A program made the position numbers and the translations under genes. Below the pieces are notes generated by a model that saw only the letters and a list, made by a program, of their open reading frames with translations, did not search any database and had not been told where the DNA came from. A stretch of 64,000 nt of DNA from Halichondria panicea (Eukaryota; Porifera; Demospongiae; Suberitida; Halichondriidae), in NCBI RefSeq assembly GCF_963675165.1, contig NC_087390.1:4473301-4537300 (forward strand), read 5' to 3'. Shown one piece after another: positions 28,301 to 43,300 of this stretch (position 1 is the first letter of the stretch; each line of letters begins with the position of its first letter).

Positions 28301-31300
28301 TTTCGTAGCTCTTACTAGCTTCATATTGTCAGCGCAATAACCACATACGTAGCACTAGTGCATGGGTGTATGTTTTATACTGTAAGTATGCATCGTTGCT
28401 GGTGCATAGCTGGGCTTTGGGTTAATTAATACAACCAGTAGGTTGTACATAGGATTGGCAATACTAGTGCTATTGTTTGCATGTGTTTTCAATTATTACC
28501 CAAGGCCGTACCGCCGCCAGTGGGTATATAGCAGTCCGTTGGTTTGTTTGTTTGTTTGTGTATTCGGAGTCTACTCAGCTGGATATCATAGCGCTGCATT
28601 TACAGCATGGATAGCCTTCACATAACAAGTTATAATAGTGGCAGATTTTAATGCATATGTATAGCTTCATTGTCGAATAAAAGCTAAGAAGCTTGAACTT
28701 GCACGTTGAGCTAGCTACACTGTGGTCCTTATTCGAGGCACTGACTTGCAGCTGAAGTGATCCCGTACCAGGAACAATGGAAAAGGGTCACTAAAGTAGA
28801 AAGCTAGAATTGTGACTGGTTTGTTGTCTTTGGAGGTTTCTTTGCTGACTCTGGATCCTAGCACCAATGAGCCATACTTCTCTAAGAATCCAGGCTTCTT
28901 TGCTGCATTTGTGATCCTAGTCCACAGTCCATTCTCTTGTACCACTAAAACTCTGTTCTCAAATGTTTCAGCATGCCTCCTGAGTCCACTCTGGATTGTT
29001 ATTGCTCCTGAATTGCTGTGCTAGACAGCTCAGTCATATATACATATACTACATGCACTAGATTATATCACGTACTCCTCTGATTTCATCATGTCACCAG
29101 CCGAGGGTTTGCACTTTAGTGCTCTCGTTTGAATATTGAATATTAAATTACAGTACTATACAGTAGTCGTTCTAATCACAGAACCGCCCTAATACAAGCA
29201 TATACTGTCGAATTTATGTTCTAATCAAGAATCGTTTCGAAATGTTAATTACTGTGTTGGGTGCCTAGCTAATTAGAATGCACATGTACTGTATTCTCCC
29301 AATGGCCTCAAGAAGTTCTTTAAAGCAGTAAACATTCAGAAGGAAATGCCATGGGAAGCTATAAATGTACTATCATAACAAAAACAATGCCATGCATGGC
29401 TAGCATACTCAAAGAAAGTGCTACGCCATCAGCAAATGTGACAGAACTGTATTATACAAAAACAATGCCATGCATGACTAGCATACTCAAAGAAAGTGCT
29501 ACGCCATCAGGAAATGTGACAGAACTGTATTATACATGTACATGACTTATATAAAGAGAGAATTAAGACTCACTTTTGAGACAAATTTTGGGTAAATCAA
29601 TTTACTACAATGTAACAAGATATCCAAGTGAACGGTAAAATCTACACCTAGCAAACATTTCCTTGTACAAAAGTAGGAAGTGCAGTATAATACCCTTTCA
29701 GAGTACATGTATGCATGGTTTCCTATAGCGGTTACAGAAAAAGAATGAAAAGTTAAATCATGTACACCAATCACCCATACGTAACAGAGGACATTGGCAC
29801 ATGCATGTAAGCTATAGCAACAGTTGTGAATAATCATAATCTTAATTGTGGTGCATGGTAATTACATGTATCAACACAATGAAGGGTATTCCAAACAACT
29901 TGTTCCACTAGCATCATGCACCACGAAAATTGCTAATTATGCACAACCAATTTTTGACCCAATTATATGCATGCGCAATTGTGGGCGCTTCTACGATTGC
30001 AATTAGGCCTCTACAGGACTTTCAGGCAAAAATAGGGGGTGGGCGATTCGACGATAATTATATGTACGTAACATAATTATATACCTTCATGAAAATTGAA
30101 TAGGCTTTCTAACTGAGTATTCTGTACTCTGATTATGAAGATTATGAACGTACATTTCAAACAATAAATGAGCCGTCTGGTAACAGACAAAAATCGTAGT
30201 AAAGAGAAGCCTTTCCCTGAAGGAAAAGGAATCAACTACACTGTACGTACTTAGCGAGTGAGATCATAGCTCTCAGAAATAAACACAAAAACCATACACA
30301 CATGAGTATGTGCTATTAATGAACAGAAAGTGTCCTGGGTATGTACGTATATGCGGAAACGTTCATTGATGGCATTAACTACATGTATAGTGAAACACGA
30401 GTACATCCCACACATTCCACAGGCAGCTTTAAGACACAAGCAGTTAACGACGGATAGATCAGCTAGTATAAACGTACGGAATGTAAAGCTTGTTAACGAT
30501 AATGCCAATGCTGCTATGAGTACTCTGAAAGGAATCTCCCCACATAATGATCAGAAAGTGCATGTCCTGAGTGTGTATGCAGAAACGTTCATTGATGGCA
30601 TCAACTATAATAGTGAAAAACGAGTATGCACATCCCACACATTCCACATATGCACACTATAATAGCAGCTTTAAGACACAAGCAGTTAACGACGAATAGA
30701 TCAGCTAGTTGAAACGTACGGAGTGTAAAGCTTGTTAACGATGGCAGAGTCCGTAATTACTAATGACAATGCTGCGTATGCTGCTAGGGAAACTCAACGC
30801 AATGCGTATTCGAATGTTGAACACACTACGTTTGCAATCAACCAGAATAATGCTTATATTACTGTTAACAGACAAGAAGAGAACGAGTACTCTGAAGTGC
30901 AGAAGAATCCGTTTGAGTGCAGTGTGAACACAGCCTACGACACTAACAGAACAGAGGGAACTGGCATGTATGCTCTACCGAACTTGCAAGAGAACAGAGA
31001 TGTGACTGACTGCTGGGGCCAGACGGAGACAGGTAGCTGTCTACGAGATGCCTGACCTAAAGAGAAATTCCGAAGATAAACTAACCCTAAAGAGGCCATC
31101 TAAATGTGACGAGAAAACAGATGAGAAGCAAATGAATTGCTGTTGTGGTGTTTTTCTAGCTCTAGTGATTGGTGTCTTCGCTCTCATGGTGGCTGCAGCA
31201 GCAATCAGCTACTCTGTGATACAGATCTTAGAATTGCAGGCTCAGCTAAACAACGATAACAAAGCACTTCAAATGTTGCAAGTTCAACTAGAAACTTCTA

Positions 31301-34300
31301 ACCAACAGATTCAAATCTTGGAAACAAAGCTAAACAGTTCTCTCAAACAGACCGGAATTGAAGTCATGGGATTACCATCACAGCTAGAAGAATTTATGAC
31401 ACAACTTGGGATGCTACAGAGCCAATTTGATGCTTTTGGTTCTACAGAACAGCCAAATAATGACCTACAAGATCAAGTGAACACTGCTAACCAACAGCTT
31501 CAGACACTGCAAGTATTTCAAACTCAACAAGAAAACATTTCACAGGCGTTGCTTAGTGACATCGATACCTTGCAGTCAAACGTACAGACTCTAAAGTTGT
31601 TTTATCCTGGTATTACTATGGATAATCCAGCTAGCTCTTGCGGTGATAACGGACCTTCTGGAATGTACTGGATTCAAACTAGCAGTACTAGCTCTCCTGT
31701 TCAGGTCTACTGTGACATGAATCGAACAAGCTGTAGTTGCAGCTCTACAGGCGGATGGTTGCGGATAGCCAACCTTGACATGACTGACCCCAACCAGAAC
31801 TGTCCGAATGAATTAAATTTCTTTGGCCAGGGAAATCCACGAACAATACGTACTTGTGGTAGGCCTGGAAATACACTAGGTTGTGTGTCTACCACTTATT
31901 CAACATATGGTGTGGAGTACTCCCAAGTATGTGGTCGAATCATAGCCTATCAACTTGATACAACGGATGGCTTTCAACCCTATCAGAGCAATAATTCGCT
32001 AACGATAGACTCAAGTTACGTTGACGGTGTTAGTTTGACGTACGGACAATCACCCCGGCAACACATATGGACGTTTGCTTCAGCTTTCAATGAAGGAGCA
32101 ATGGACGCGTTGATATGTCCCTGCATTCGATCTAATTTTACAGGCACTGTTCCTCCCTTTATTAATCAAGACTACTTTTGTGACACAGCCGGTGGTGAGG
32201 GGATTAATCGATTCAATTCCTTTGATCCGCTATGGGACGCAATGGGGTGTGGGGGTGAAAGCACTTGCTGTGAGTTCAACAATCCACCGTGGTTCTGCAG
32301 GCAACTCCCTCAGCCAACCACAGAAGATATCGAGCTGAGGATTTGTGGAAGTGAGACTACTGGTAGTGAAGACACACCTCTCGAGCAAGTGGAACTCTAT
32401 GTACGCTAATTGCTACAGTGCATGTAAGTACCGCTATAGTCAATACTGAACGTAAATATATAGATCTCAATGTCAGTTGTATAACTTCCATTAGTCGAAT
32501 ATTGTACGTATTTCATGACTGCAGTATTTTATTATCATTTTTATACATTATTATACAATTTAATGCGCTGATTTATCCTAATCTTTTTATTTTTATGTAG
32601 CAACATAATTGTTTGCATCCTCAAGGAATTAATATGACATCTCAATCAGCGAGAGAAGAAACATAAGATGGCATGAAACTAACTACAGTAGCAAAACGTT
32701 CCCGTACCGTTCCCGTAGTACGTTAACAAGCATATCGTTTTAGCAACGTTTCACTGTACCGTTTTTCGCATGTGGAAGTATGGCGTTGTAATGGGAACTG
32801 CCCAAAGAAACACTCAAGTACCTCAGGCAGCAGTTAAAAAATATGAAGGTATTCATAATTGACGAGGTGTACGTATTTTACTCGAGATGACTAGGATTGT
32901 TGCTTTGTTCAACTGCTTCAAACACAACGCCATACTTGTAAAGTGCAACAGTTAGCAATATGGTACGATAAATTTCAACGCTATTAATGTGCTGTCAAGA
33001 CGAAATTAATGCTTCAAACGAAATACATGTACAGTGTACATGCGTACGTGCTACGTAAACAATATAGGGAACAACTTTATATTGACCGCTACTACATGTA
33101 ATTGGCATGCATCATCTCTCTATAGGGTTTATTATAGGTTAAGGGAGGGGAAACAAAAGATGCTATATACTGTACATTTATTGTTGCTCATCCTTGGAGA
33201 AGCAAACACATTTGAAGGGGGGGAGAACGAAATGCCCCTTTTGTCCCCACCTGAAAGAAACCCGGAATTCTCCCACCTTACAAGCAATCATACTGACACA
33301 GCCCACCTGTAACTGCACTGCCATTGCCTGTGAAGCTCCACCCTCCTGCTTAGCCCTCTCATTCAGCCTGTCATTGAGCTGCTGGTTGATTGTTTTCTCC
33401 CCCAACAGGGACCCTCGCAGTTGAGCAGACAAGGCCTTTTCTCTAGAGCACTCGCCCCTGAGTGTGGTCTCAATTTCTCTCAGTACAATCAGCTCCTACA
33501 TGTATGGTAGGAACGTACATTCATTGCATGGAATCAAACTCACTTCCACTAATTCATTACTTTATGGTACCCAGTGAGTCAATATCAAATTATCACTCAT
33601 AAAAAAAATTGCCAAAGACTCTCATACATAATAATATGATATGAATTTGTGATTACTCGTAATTAGTTACCAAATACTGACCTGCTTCAGAGCTCCTAGC
33701 TCAGACATTGCACTGGATAGAGCACCCTCCATCTCGACTACCTTCTGTCTGGACACACCCACTTCCTCCTCTGCCCTCCTCTTACTGTCCTCGGCTTCGT
33801 TAACCCTTCTCAATACTCTCTCAAACTCTTGACCCTTTGATGCAAACTCTCTGTCCTTTTTGGCTATATCTCGACTCGTTTGTTCTAACTCATGGGTCTT
33901 ATTTCCAGTCTCAGTGACTTTATTGGCTAGATTCTGCTTTGTATTGGCCAGTTCTTGCTCTAAGAGTGATAGTTTGGCAAGTGTGGATTGTAGCTGCTGC
34001 AGTAAGGTGGTGTCGGTTGGATGTTGGGAGTTTGCTTGGAGCTGTGCCAAAAGATCTCGATTCTGTGAAAGTTAAATTTATAAGGTTATGCAATTGTGAC
34101 AGATGTACAGTATACAAGCTATGCACACAATAATTATTGTGCGTGACAAAGGAATAGCTTAAATTTTAAAGGTATACATATCTTCATAATTATGGATACC
34201 GTATAGCGGGTTACTTTTGTACGGTGGAAATGTTCGTATTGTAGGAAAATTCGAAATTATTCTACCACAATAGGTTCTCCTGAGCTGTACCAATATTTCA

Positions 34301-37300
34301 TTCGAAAATTTGCACCAACAAAAATTACCCGCTATATATATACAGTAATTCTCAATTCCATGTACACTACAATTGGTATACATGTAGTAGCTAGGTCATA
34401 ATTATTATACTCTACCTGTTGCCTTTGCTCGTTCCTCATGGACTCTAGAGTGGCTCTCAGTGCCCGGATCTCCGCCAGTAAGGATTCACGATCGGCAGAG
34501 TGCAGCTGTTGAACTAGGGCACTGTGCTGGGAGAGCTGTGGGTGGGGGGACTAAAATAAAAAGATGGCACCAACTATAATTATAGCACTACAAACACACC
34601 AGGAAGCTTATGTACTACAGCATGTATAAATACCCCCTGTATAATTATGAATAATGTTTTTTATATAATTATGATAATAGAGACAAAGAAAGAACCAAAG
34701 CCTAAGAAACACAACATCATCTCACTATACAATTACGTATGCCTTTGGCGCAAAGCATATAACCCCTTCTTTCTACAATAAAAACGCTCATTACCCACCT
34801 GGTCTTGCAGCATTTGCTGGACCTCAGTACCGTCCTCCTCCCCCTGTAGGGCGGAGGCCGTGAGGGTAGTGGCTAGGACCCCCCGCTGGTGTTCCAACAG
34901 ACCCCCCACAGCTGCCAGTAAGTCTCGGCGCCAGTCCTCAACACCACTAGTGTCCTACGAAAAGAAAGGAGCTCTAAGATACATGTACACTGTGGAAACT
35001 CAATACCGAAAAATGGGAGGAACATACGTATATATACATATACCTACATGTACAAGCATTTTTGTTATTTCAGCATGTATACTGTATGATTATACGCAAT
35101 GTATTTGGTGCACCTCCACATTCAATGCAATATATATGTACATGTATGTATGTACTGTACGTGTTAACAACAGGCACACAGCATGCATGTACGAGTTTAC
35201 AAGAGGCACACAGCATGCATGTACATGTTTACAAGAGGCACACAGCATGCATGTACATGTTTACAAGAGGCACACAGCATGCATGTACATGTTTACAAGA
35301 GGCACACAGCATGCATGTACGTGTTACATGTACATGTACGGTGTACGCTGCTTCAGTACAAACATATAAAATACCATCTTGGAAGTTGGAAAATCAATTA
35401 AACGTGTGATCAAAAGAGGACAATTTGCCTCCCCCCAACCACACCTTGGCTGCTCCAATATCCTGTACCACTTCTCTCAGTCTCTCTACAAGAGCCTCCA
35501 AAGACGAAGTTTGACCAATGGAGTCCGGCTGGTCAACACCGACTGTGGACATTCGACTGGAGAAACATACGGTAATGTGATATCTCATAGTACATACCAC
35601 AAAAGAGGAAGTACAGGCGCAATGGAGATCTAGCAATTAGTCTGTGATTGAAACTAATTAATCTAAATTACGCTAACATGTTGTGTTATTGCTGAGTCAG
35701 GTAATTCATAACTATTGTGTATAGCTAATACTGGAAAACAGGCAAAACTTCCAGAGATCACTGCTAGTTCTGTAAGGTCTCAGAGCATTCATGCCGTCTC
35801 TATATAATGCTTGATTAGCTGACTCAGTATAAAACACACAAATGTAATCGCAGTTTTTCAATCAGAGGCTAATTGCTACAGCTGCACTGTGCCTGTTGTA
35901 CCTTTCCCTGGTACCGTAACTCTATATGCATGCTTGTGATAACACTTAATTACACTGCTCTGGTCATAACCTGAACGAGTGACATCAAGGCTGTGGCCAT
36001 AATTTCAGACCGTGCATGATTGTACAATTGAGTTACTCACTCAAAACTTTATATAGCAGCCAGGGCCATGATAAGAAATGAGTTTGAGTGGCATATTCAA
36101 ATTCAAACACAACCACTTTGCTGACTATAAATTATGAAGAAGGAGCTTACGTCATGTACATGTACATCCAATTAATGTAAGAGGCTTGTTTCGAGTAAGT
36201 ACATTTCAGTACATTCATTGAATACGAATGATAAATAACACGCTGAACAAATCACTTACTGTCCAGTCCGTTTGCAGAGGTCATTCACCTCTTGAGCCTC
36301 CCTAGCAAGTACGGGGGCCAGCTCCTGTATGGTGGTGGAAGTGATACAATATATGTTAGTGCATGTGTGGGGGGGTGGTGGAAGGGGTATGTGAGTGCAT
36401 GTGTATAGGGGGTGAAGGGGGTAAAATGTAGACCTGATCTAACAAGTGTGCACTTACATGTAAGATGCTCATGTACGTGTACAGTGCGTGCTGTGAACAT
36501 TGCTCTTCACACGTACATGTACTATACATGTAGTGCAAATAAAATTTATAGGTAACTCTAAAACAATCTAGTTATTGAGAAATATGAATTTCTATGCTCT
36601 ATACCAGTACCTACATGTATCACACAATATGATTGACTCACAGCAATCTTGAGTAAGAGGGAGTGACCCCCCACATCAGTGATGTCATCAGTACCTCCTG
36701 CATTGTCCAGAGACAGTAGTAGAGAGTGGTGCTCAGAACTCAGTTGCTCAATCTGACAGAAAGTAGTGTGGTAATACACATACAAGGTCTGTAATGTAAG
36801 CACATTGTACAACCAAATGAATCCCTAAAAACACTTACATGTACATCTTAGCAAACTCTTTTGTGCATACGTACTGTACATGTGTATGCAGTTATCTATT
36901 CTACAGCCTAGTATGAAATTATGCCAGCTTTCCTACTGCCACTGTCTGCAGAAGCCTACAGGGATATTTCCTAAAGACATATGTGACAGGCTCTGGGAAA
37001 ACCAGACATTTGGAACAGACTAAAATTTCGTTGATTAATGTACCAAGTGATAGAGCAGAGCATTGCCTACATAATGATATGCTTAGTGTTCACATACCTA
37101 GTTTCATACCCGAGTTATGCGCGTTAGAAACTTGAAGCTGTAAAATGTAGTATCAAGAAAAACGCCTCTCAAAGATTGCTCAATTAGGAAAAATAAGGTA
37201 ATAGCGAAAGTTTGCATGAGGCGCTTCGATGGAAAGATTTAGATTTAGAGCATCAGATTTTACAGAGAGGTAGTAGAAGGACTATAGATACTTATACACC

Positions 37301-40300
37301 AATAACATTTTATTTTAGATTTTACACTGTAGGCACAAATTTAGCTATAGCTCAATACCAAATTCTGCTCCAAATGCCAGAGCCTGTCACATATACATAA
37401 TATATTATGCTATAACTATGGCTACAAAAGAACTGCTGGTTGTGTGTATAAGGCGAAAGCATGCAACCTAGATTCACATCAATACAGTGTCTTGAAAGAC
37501 TACTTAGAATAAGTTATGAACCTGGAGTACTTATTAAGGTGATACGTATATAATAATTATACGTACGGTGAGACGTCATCACTTGCGGAGTATAGCCATC
37601 ATGCACACACTCACCTCCTCCCTGTGTCTTGTTTGAAGGTCATCCAACTGCTCCTGATGGTGAAGCTTGATAAACGCTCTCTCCCCAGTGTGTTTGGCAT
37701 CCACCTCTGCCCTCTGACGATGGAGGGCCTCAAGATGAGCCAACTGCAGTTCGTTGAGCTAGAAAAAGATTATCATAATAATTTATAATGTTGTACAGAG
37801 TTTACATGTCAGTATCTTAATCTCTGAAAATACAACATGTAAACAAACCCAATAATCGAACGTTAACAGTAAGTGACAGATTAGTTTGGTAACGGTGCAT
37901 ATGATACATGTACATGTATGTCAATGTACGTATATAGATCGATCACTGCACATACATTTACTGTAGGACCACTTGATCACTCTACATGTACATGTATAAT
38001 GATATGCAATTGTGAAAGATACAAATTATTACACACATGCATCAGGCTGGCTAACCTTCTGAGCATGCTCGGTGACAATGGTTTGCATTTCCTGCTCATG
38101 TTTGGACTCGACCTCCGCTAGTACTTGCTCCTGTGATCTCTGACCCCTCTCGATATCACCCCTGAGGGCAGCCACCTCTTGTTGCAGTGAGTCTCTTAAC
38201 CTAGACTCCAGTGAGAGCTTATCTGTCAGCTCACTGACAACCTAAGCAGAGGACATAAATTATAGCATGCATTCTAGTAAGTGTATCAAGCATTTTCTAC
38301 AGGATGGCAAATGGTAACTGTCAGCCTTAGGAATATGTACATCATGTACATGTCGACCATTTACATGATGTAGAAATGCTACAGCCCATTTGATATAGGG
38401 TGTACTTCAATCACTAATTTAAAAGTATTATACACTGTACGTACATGTAAGTGTCATTTTGGAATCATTTTGGATTAGTTGATCTTTACCGTAAAAGAAT
38501 GGCAAATGGTAACTGTCAGCCTTAGGGGAATACATGTATGTACATGTACATTGTACATATGCATTTCAACACTTCAGGTTGCGATGTGTAGCTTTGTATA
38601 ATCATGATCGACCATTTACATGTGTATACATGTATAAAAATCAAATACTTTGGAGATTTAAGTACACTAGCTACCCTACAATATCAACGTCCCACTATAA
38701 CAATACGATCCCATATCAACATATGCACCAAATGCCACGCTGCACCTGCTGTTGATCCTCCTTATCCCTCAACTCTTGCTCCAACGCTGCCACTCTGCTC
38801 TCTAGCTGAGCACTCACGCGTTTCTCCTCTTCAACTGCAGATACTTCCCCAGGTCCGCCCACACTCAGCCCCTCCCCTTCTTGGGAGGCATCATCCTGTA
38901 CACCGAGATTACCAGACATGGTGGAGGCTTGGCTTTCTGATGCCTGTATGACATGTGAGTCTATCGTAAGCAACATAGTTTTTACGCAGCTTATAAAATC
39001 ACCGAGATGTACATGTACACTGTACGTTGTAAATTGTACATGTAGAGTGTGCTATGTGCTACATGTACATGTATGCATTCAACTATGCATGCAAAATAAG
39101 ACAATATCATTATTATGTCGTATTTTTGTGGGCAACCGAAAAATTTCCTCACAAAAAACCTTGGCATGGTTTACCGCAACGCATGCAGCACAACAGATAC
39201 AGTTGTGGATACAGTGAGTACATGTGCTAGGGGCAGAATCCAACGCAGCTGCATCAATTGATAACTAGCTAGCCTGTACATGTACATGTAGCTATACGTA
39301 TGTACATGTAATAAAGTGTAGCCACTCAGTAGCAGCTGCTAGCCACAGTATGTAATGGCGTAGACTATGACCTGACATGCAGAAGCATGCCATCTATCGT
39401 CCTCGTGCACATGCTCCATCCAACGAGATGAAGTCATAATCAGACACATTTTTTACTCACAAATATCACCATGCACCTTCAGGAAACAACATTTTTTCAC
39501 AGCGAAAATAACCTGCTATAAATAGCCTAGAGTGGAGTGGCTAACAACTAAACCCTCATAATTATTATAGCAAATAGGATGGCAATTAAAGCAGATAGAT
39601 CACACACATACGGTACATATACGCACATGTAGAAATTAAACTTTTTTTCTAACCGTTTCCAAATGATCTCTCTGTTCCGTTGCCATCCTCAACTCTTCCT
39701 TTACTGCCTCCAGCTCTTCCTGACACGACTGCACTCGCCCCTCAAGAGCAGCTTTCTCAGCCAGTGTGTTTGTGGCCAAACCCTCCCTTCGTTGCAACTC
39801 TTGTCTGAGTTGTTGCAGCTCTGTTTGCAGTTGTGTCCTGACAGTGGAGGATTGCACGTACTGCTGTTGGACAACTTGATGAGATGACTGCGTCTCTTTA
39901 AGTCTGAGTGTAAAGAGAATCAAATCATAATTCTTGGCATAATGTGGTCATACATGTAAACGTTCCATGCATACATAATTATACATGTACAATAACGGAT
40001 GCACGATAATGCATATACAATGTACATTACACTCTGACTCACTTTACAGTACCATTTGCGTAATGTATACATTTTATGCCCAAAGGTTTATTCATGCACT
40101 TTCAAAGTGATATCTAGCAATAAAATACTTTGTGATTAATTGCATGTATGCATATAATAACACTTTATACATTGATGGGTACATGTATTCCACGCATGAA
40201 TGCACTGACCTTGCTCTGAGTGTCTCACACAGCTCCCCCTGGCTCTCAAGCTGAGCTACCAGTCGCTGTTCCTTCTCTCCCACCTGCCCCTCTACCCTCC

Positions 40301-43300
40301 CCTGCTCAGCCTGAGTTGCCAGCTGGTGCTCTGCAATGCTTAGACGATTCATGAGATCTTCTTTCTCTAGTAACAGGTTCTCTAATTCTTCCTCTCTGGC
40401 TGAGATACGATCCCGGATGTCTAGAAGTTCGCTGAGCTCTTGTTGCATTTGTTTAAGCTGCGACTCATAGATGGATTTCTGTTCAATTAAGTTTTCCTCA
40501 GTGGAACATTGTCTAAAGTCTGCTTGCTCCTGTCTTTCTCTCAGCTGTCGATTTACCTATAGATACAAAGAAAATTTGATGGTATTGCACACACAGCTTC
40601 TCCGTGGCTTTTGTAAGAATATACTGAGCCTAACTCCTGATTTTTTCTGTACTGTACAGTATAATTACAGTGCCAGCTCAAACTAAACGCAATGTTTGAG
40701 GCCCTGAGTAATTAATGCTGACATGCAGGTGTTAATTCAGGCCTGTAGTTAGGGTTAGGGTTTTACCTTTTATAGCCAATTAAAGCAAACAAAATGAAAC
40801 TAAAGCTTCCATGCATGTACATGTACGTACATGTACCTGTTTGAGAGCTTGGTTCTCCTGCCTTAACTGGAGTGCCTCTGAGCTGGATTGGAGTAGAGCA
40901 GTCTCTTTCTCCTCCATCGTAGAGCACACCTCTTTCACCTAACAAGGGGAGAAAAAATTAGGATTTACATGTGACTGTACACTAGTGCACATCATGTAAG
41001 TATTACATGGGTTGATAGAACGTTGTGGTATCAATTTTCTACACAATCGAAAGAACTTCGCATTCAAAACACGACATATACGGTAGATCACGACAAATTT
41101 TTCTTAAACCCGAAGGATCAACAGGTATACATGTATAACTAATACCCAATAAAAGAAACGCTCTGTACCTTATCAGTCAGTGATGTTCTCTCAGCTGAGA
41201 GTTGTTCCAGTATCCTTCCCCTCTCTGAAAGCTGCTTCTCTGAGGCAGATAACTGTTCCACGAGCCCCTCCTCACGACTTTCCCCTGCTGTGAGGTTCTC
41301 ACGATGTTCTTGTCTCTCGTCTGCAAGCTCTTGCTCTAGCCTGTTGTCACGACCCTCCAATTGCTGAACCAAGGTCTGGAAACAGGGAAAAATGCAGGGT
41401 AATTGAGTGGTACACAGACTATACACCATGTAAGTCATGCGTGTACAATGTAATCCAAAAAAATGCACAGTAATTGAGTGGCACACAGACTTATACACTA
41501 TGCCCTGCGGATACAATGCAATCCAACGGAGCAGTAACATTGCAGTCAGACTGTACGAATTTCCTCATGCACCTGTAACAGCAGGAATTCATTTGATCTC
41601 ACGAAGTTTTCTAGAGTACTTATGGTAGATGTTTACATGTATATAAGTACATGTATGTATGCTAGTATGAATTTTCGTCATTTCCTAGCTTCCTGCAGAA
41701 ACCAATTAGGATATTCCTTAACGACGAGTAAGTGTGAAGAACAGGAAATTAGTGTACGTATGGTATTAACATACCCGAGCATATAAAAAGGGAGAGGCAA
41801 CAATTCTCATTAATGTACGTACATCTAAAAGTTGCATGACTATTATAAAGAAAAGCCATGGCCGCACAATCACATCGCTTGAGGTGATACAAAGTGTAAA
41901 ACCAACATGGTGGTTGTTTGTGTTCATTAATATTATTGAATTGATTGAAAAAATGACGAGACAAAGCCAAAAGCTGGATTTACTAAAATCAACAAAGACC
42001 TCTGCTCTGGGACAGGCATATTCAATGTGTACCTGTGTTACAGTACCACAGTGGGAACAGATGAAATCACTGGGCTACAAGTGGAAGCCGTACGTAGGAA
42101 ATGCAACCCTTACGGTATTCCCCCGGGCTATACCAAAGTAGAAGGTGATCTAAACAAAGGGGCTGGCGGAAAGTACATCTACAATGTACACTAAAAATGA
42201 GGAAATAGGAAAACCTAGCTATTATCGAATTGATGTCCTTGTCATGATTGTAGGCTTGTCTGGCCCGAGGCACCGTTCATTCGAATCAATCAAGACTGCA
42301 ACGAAGGAGCTTTGGGAAGTATGTCTACATTGTCTATAAAAAAGCAGCTGCTGCATAATTTATTATCTTGCAGTAAAACTGTTGCCATTTGATAACTAAT
42401 GAACAATAATTATGCATACGGTTGTAATATACAGTGTCGCCCCCTTGTGTCAGTGCTTGAATCTATCATAAACCTTTTTCAGTTATTTCTTGTGTGAGAT
42501 AAGAACACTGAAGTACACAATCTCTCACCTTAATCTTGTCCAGTGCAGAGTCCAGTTGTTCTCGTGTCTCTGTCACTTCTCTCCTGAGATGCATCACCTC
42601 CCCCTCTCCATCCCTTCGTGAGTCCTCCATTTGTCCCTGTAGCTGGCCGTGGAATTGTCTCATGGTGTCCAGTTGAGATTGGAGCTGTGTCACTAGTGCC
42701 TGAGAGTCACCTGATTTTCCCTCGACCTGAGATACATGTACCTGCATGTGCACCGTACCGGGAGTGTTATCAACCAAAAGTAATTATACTGGCATCGATA
42801 ACAATGACTATAATAATACTTACATGTAAGCTCTATAATATACCACGTATAATTAAGAGGATTTATTCGCCCCAAAAAAATGTGTGCTCTACACATAAAG
42901 CGCATGTACGTAATATACAAATAAGCAAATTGTGCACGTATGCAGTGCTTAACACTATAATTATTAAGAAATTAATATGGAAGGTATAAAAAACGAATGC
43001 AGTTGCTATAATTATCCATGGATTGAAGGTTAATTCAACAAGCATGAGCACTCACCACAGTAGCGTATTGTTGCACCAGGTTGCTGATAGATCCGTGGAA
43101 CATGGTGAGTTGTGAGTGAAGAAGAGAGAGATCCGGTAGAACAAACCCAACTTGACCACTGTTGGCTGGCTCCATGTGGTGTGAGGAAGCGTCCAATGGG
43201 ATTGCACCACTCTGGTCGGTAGATGGTGGTAGCAAGTGGTTAGGGATAGCGTCCAATGGGATTGCAGCATTGTGGTCAGCTGACAGACTGGTGGTCATGA

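Noticed and set aside
34860-35409. Open frames with repeated [12 protein letters not shown]-like units
   Set aside because: They come from a 32-base minisatellite read in different frames; 32 is not a multiple of three, and the frame also crosses a real minus-strand exon.
40745-40765. Telomere-like GTTAGGGTTAGGGTT
   Set aside because: Only two units inside an intron; also single GGGTTAGGG near 150 and 300. Too short to be a telomere or a fused chromosome end.
41836-42141. 101-codon plus-strand frame
   Set aside because: Lies in an intron, has no recognisable domain, and its composition looks random.
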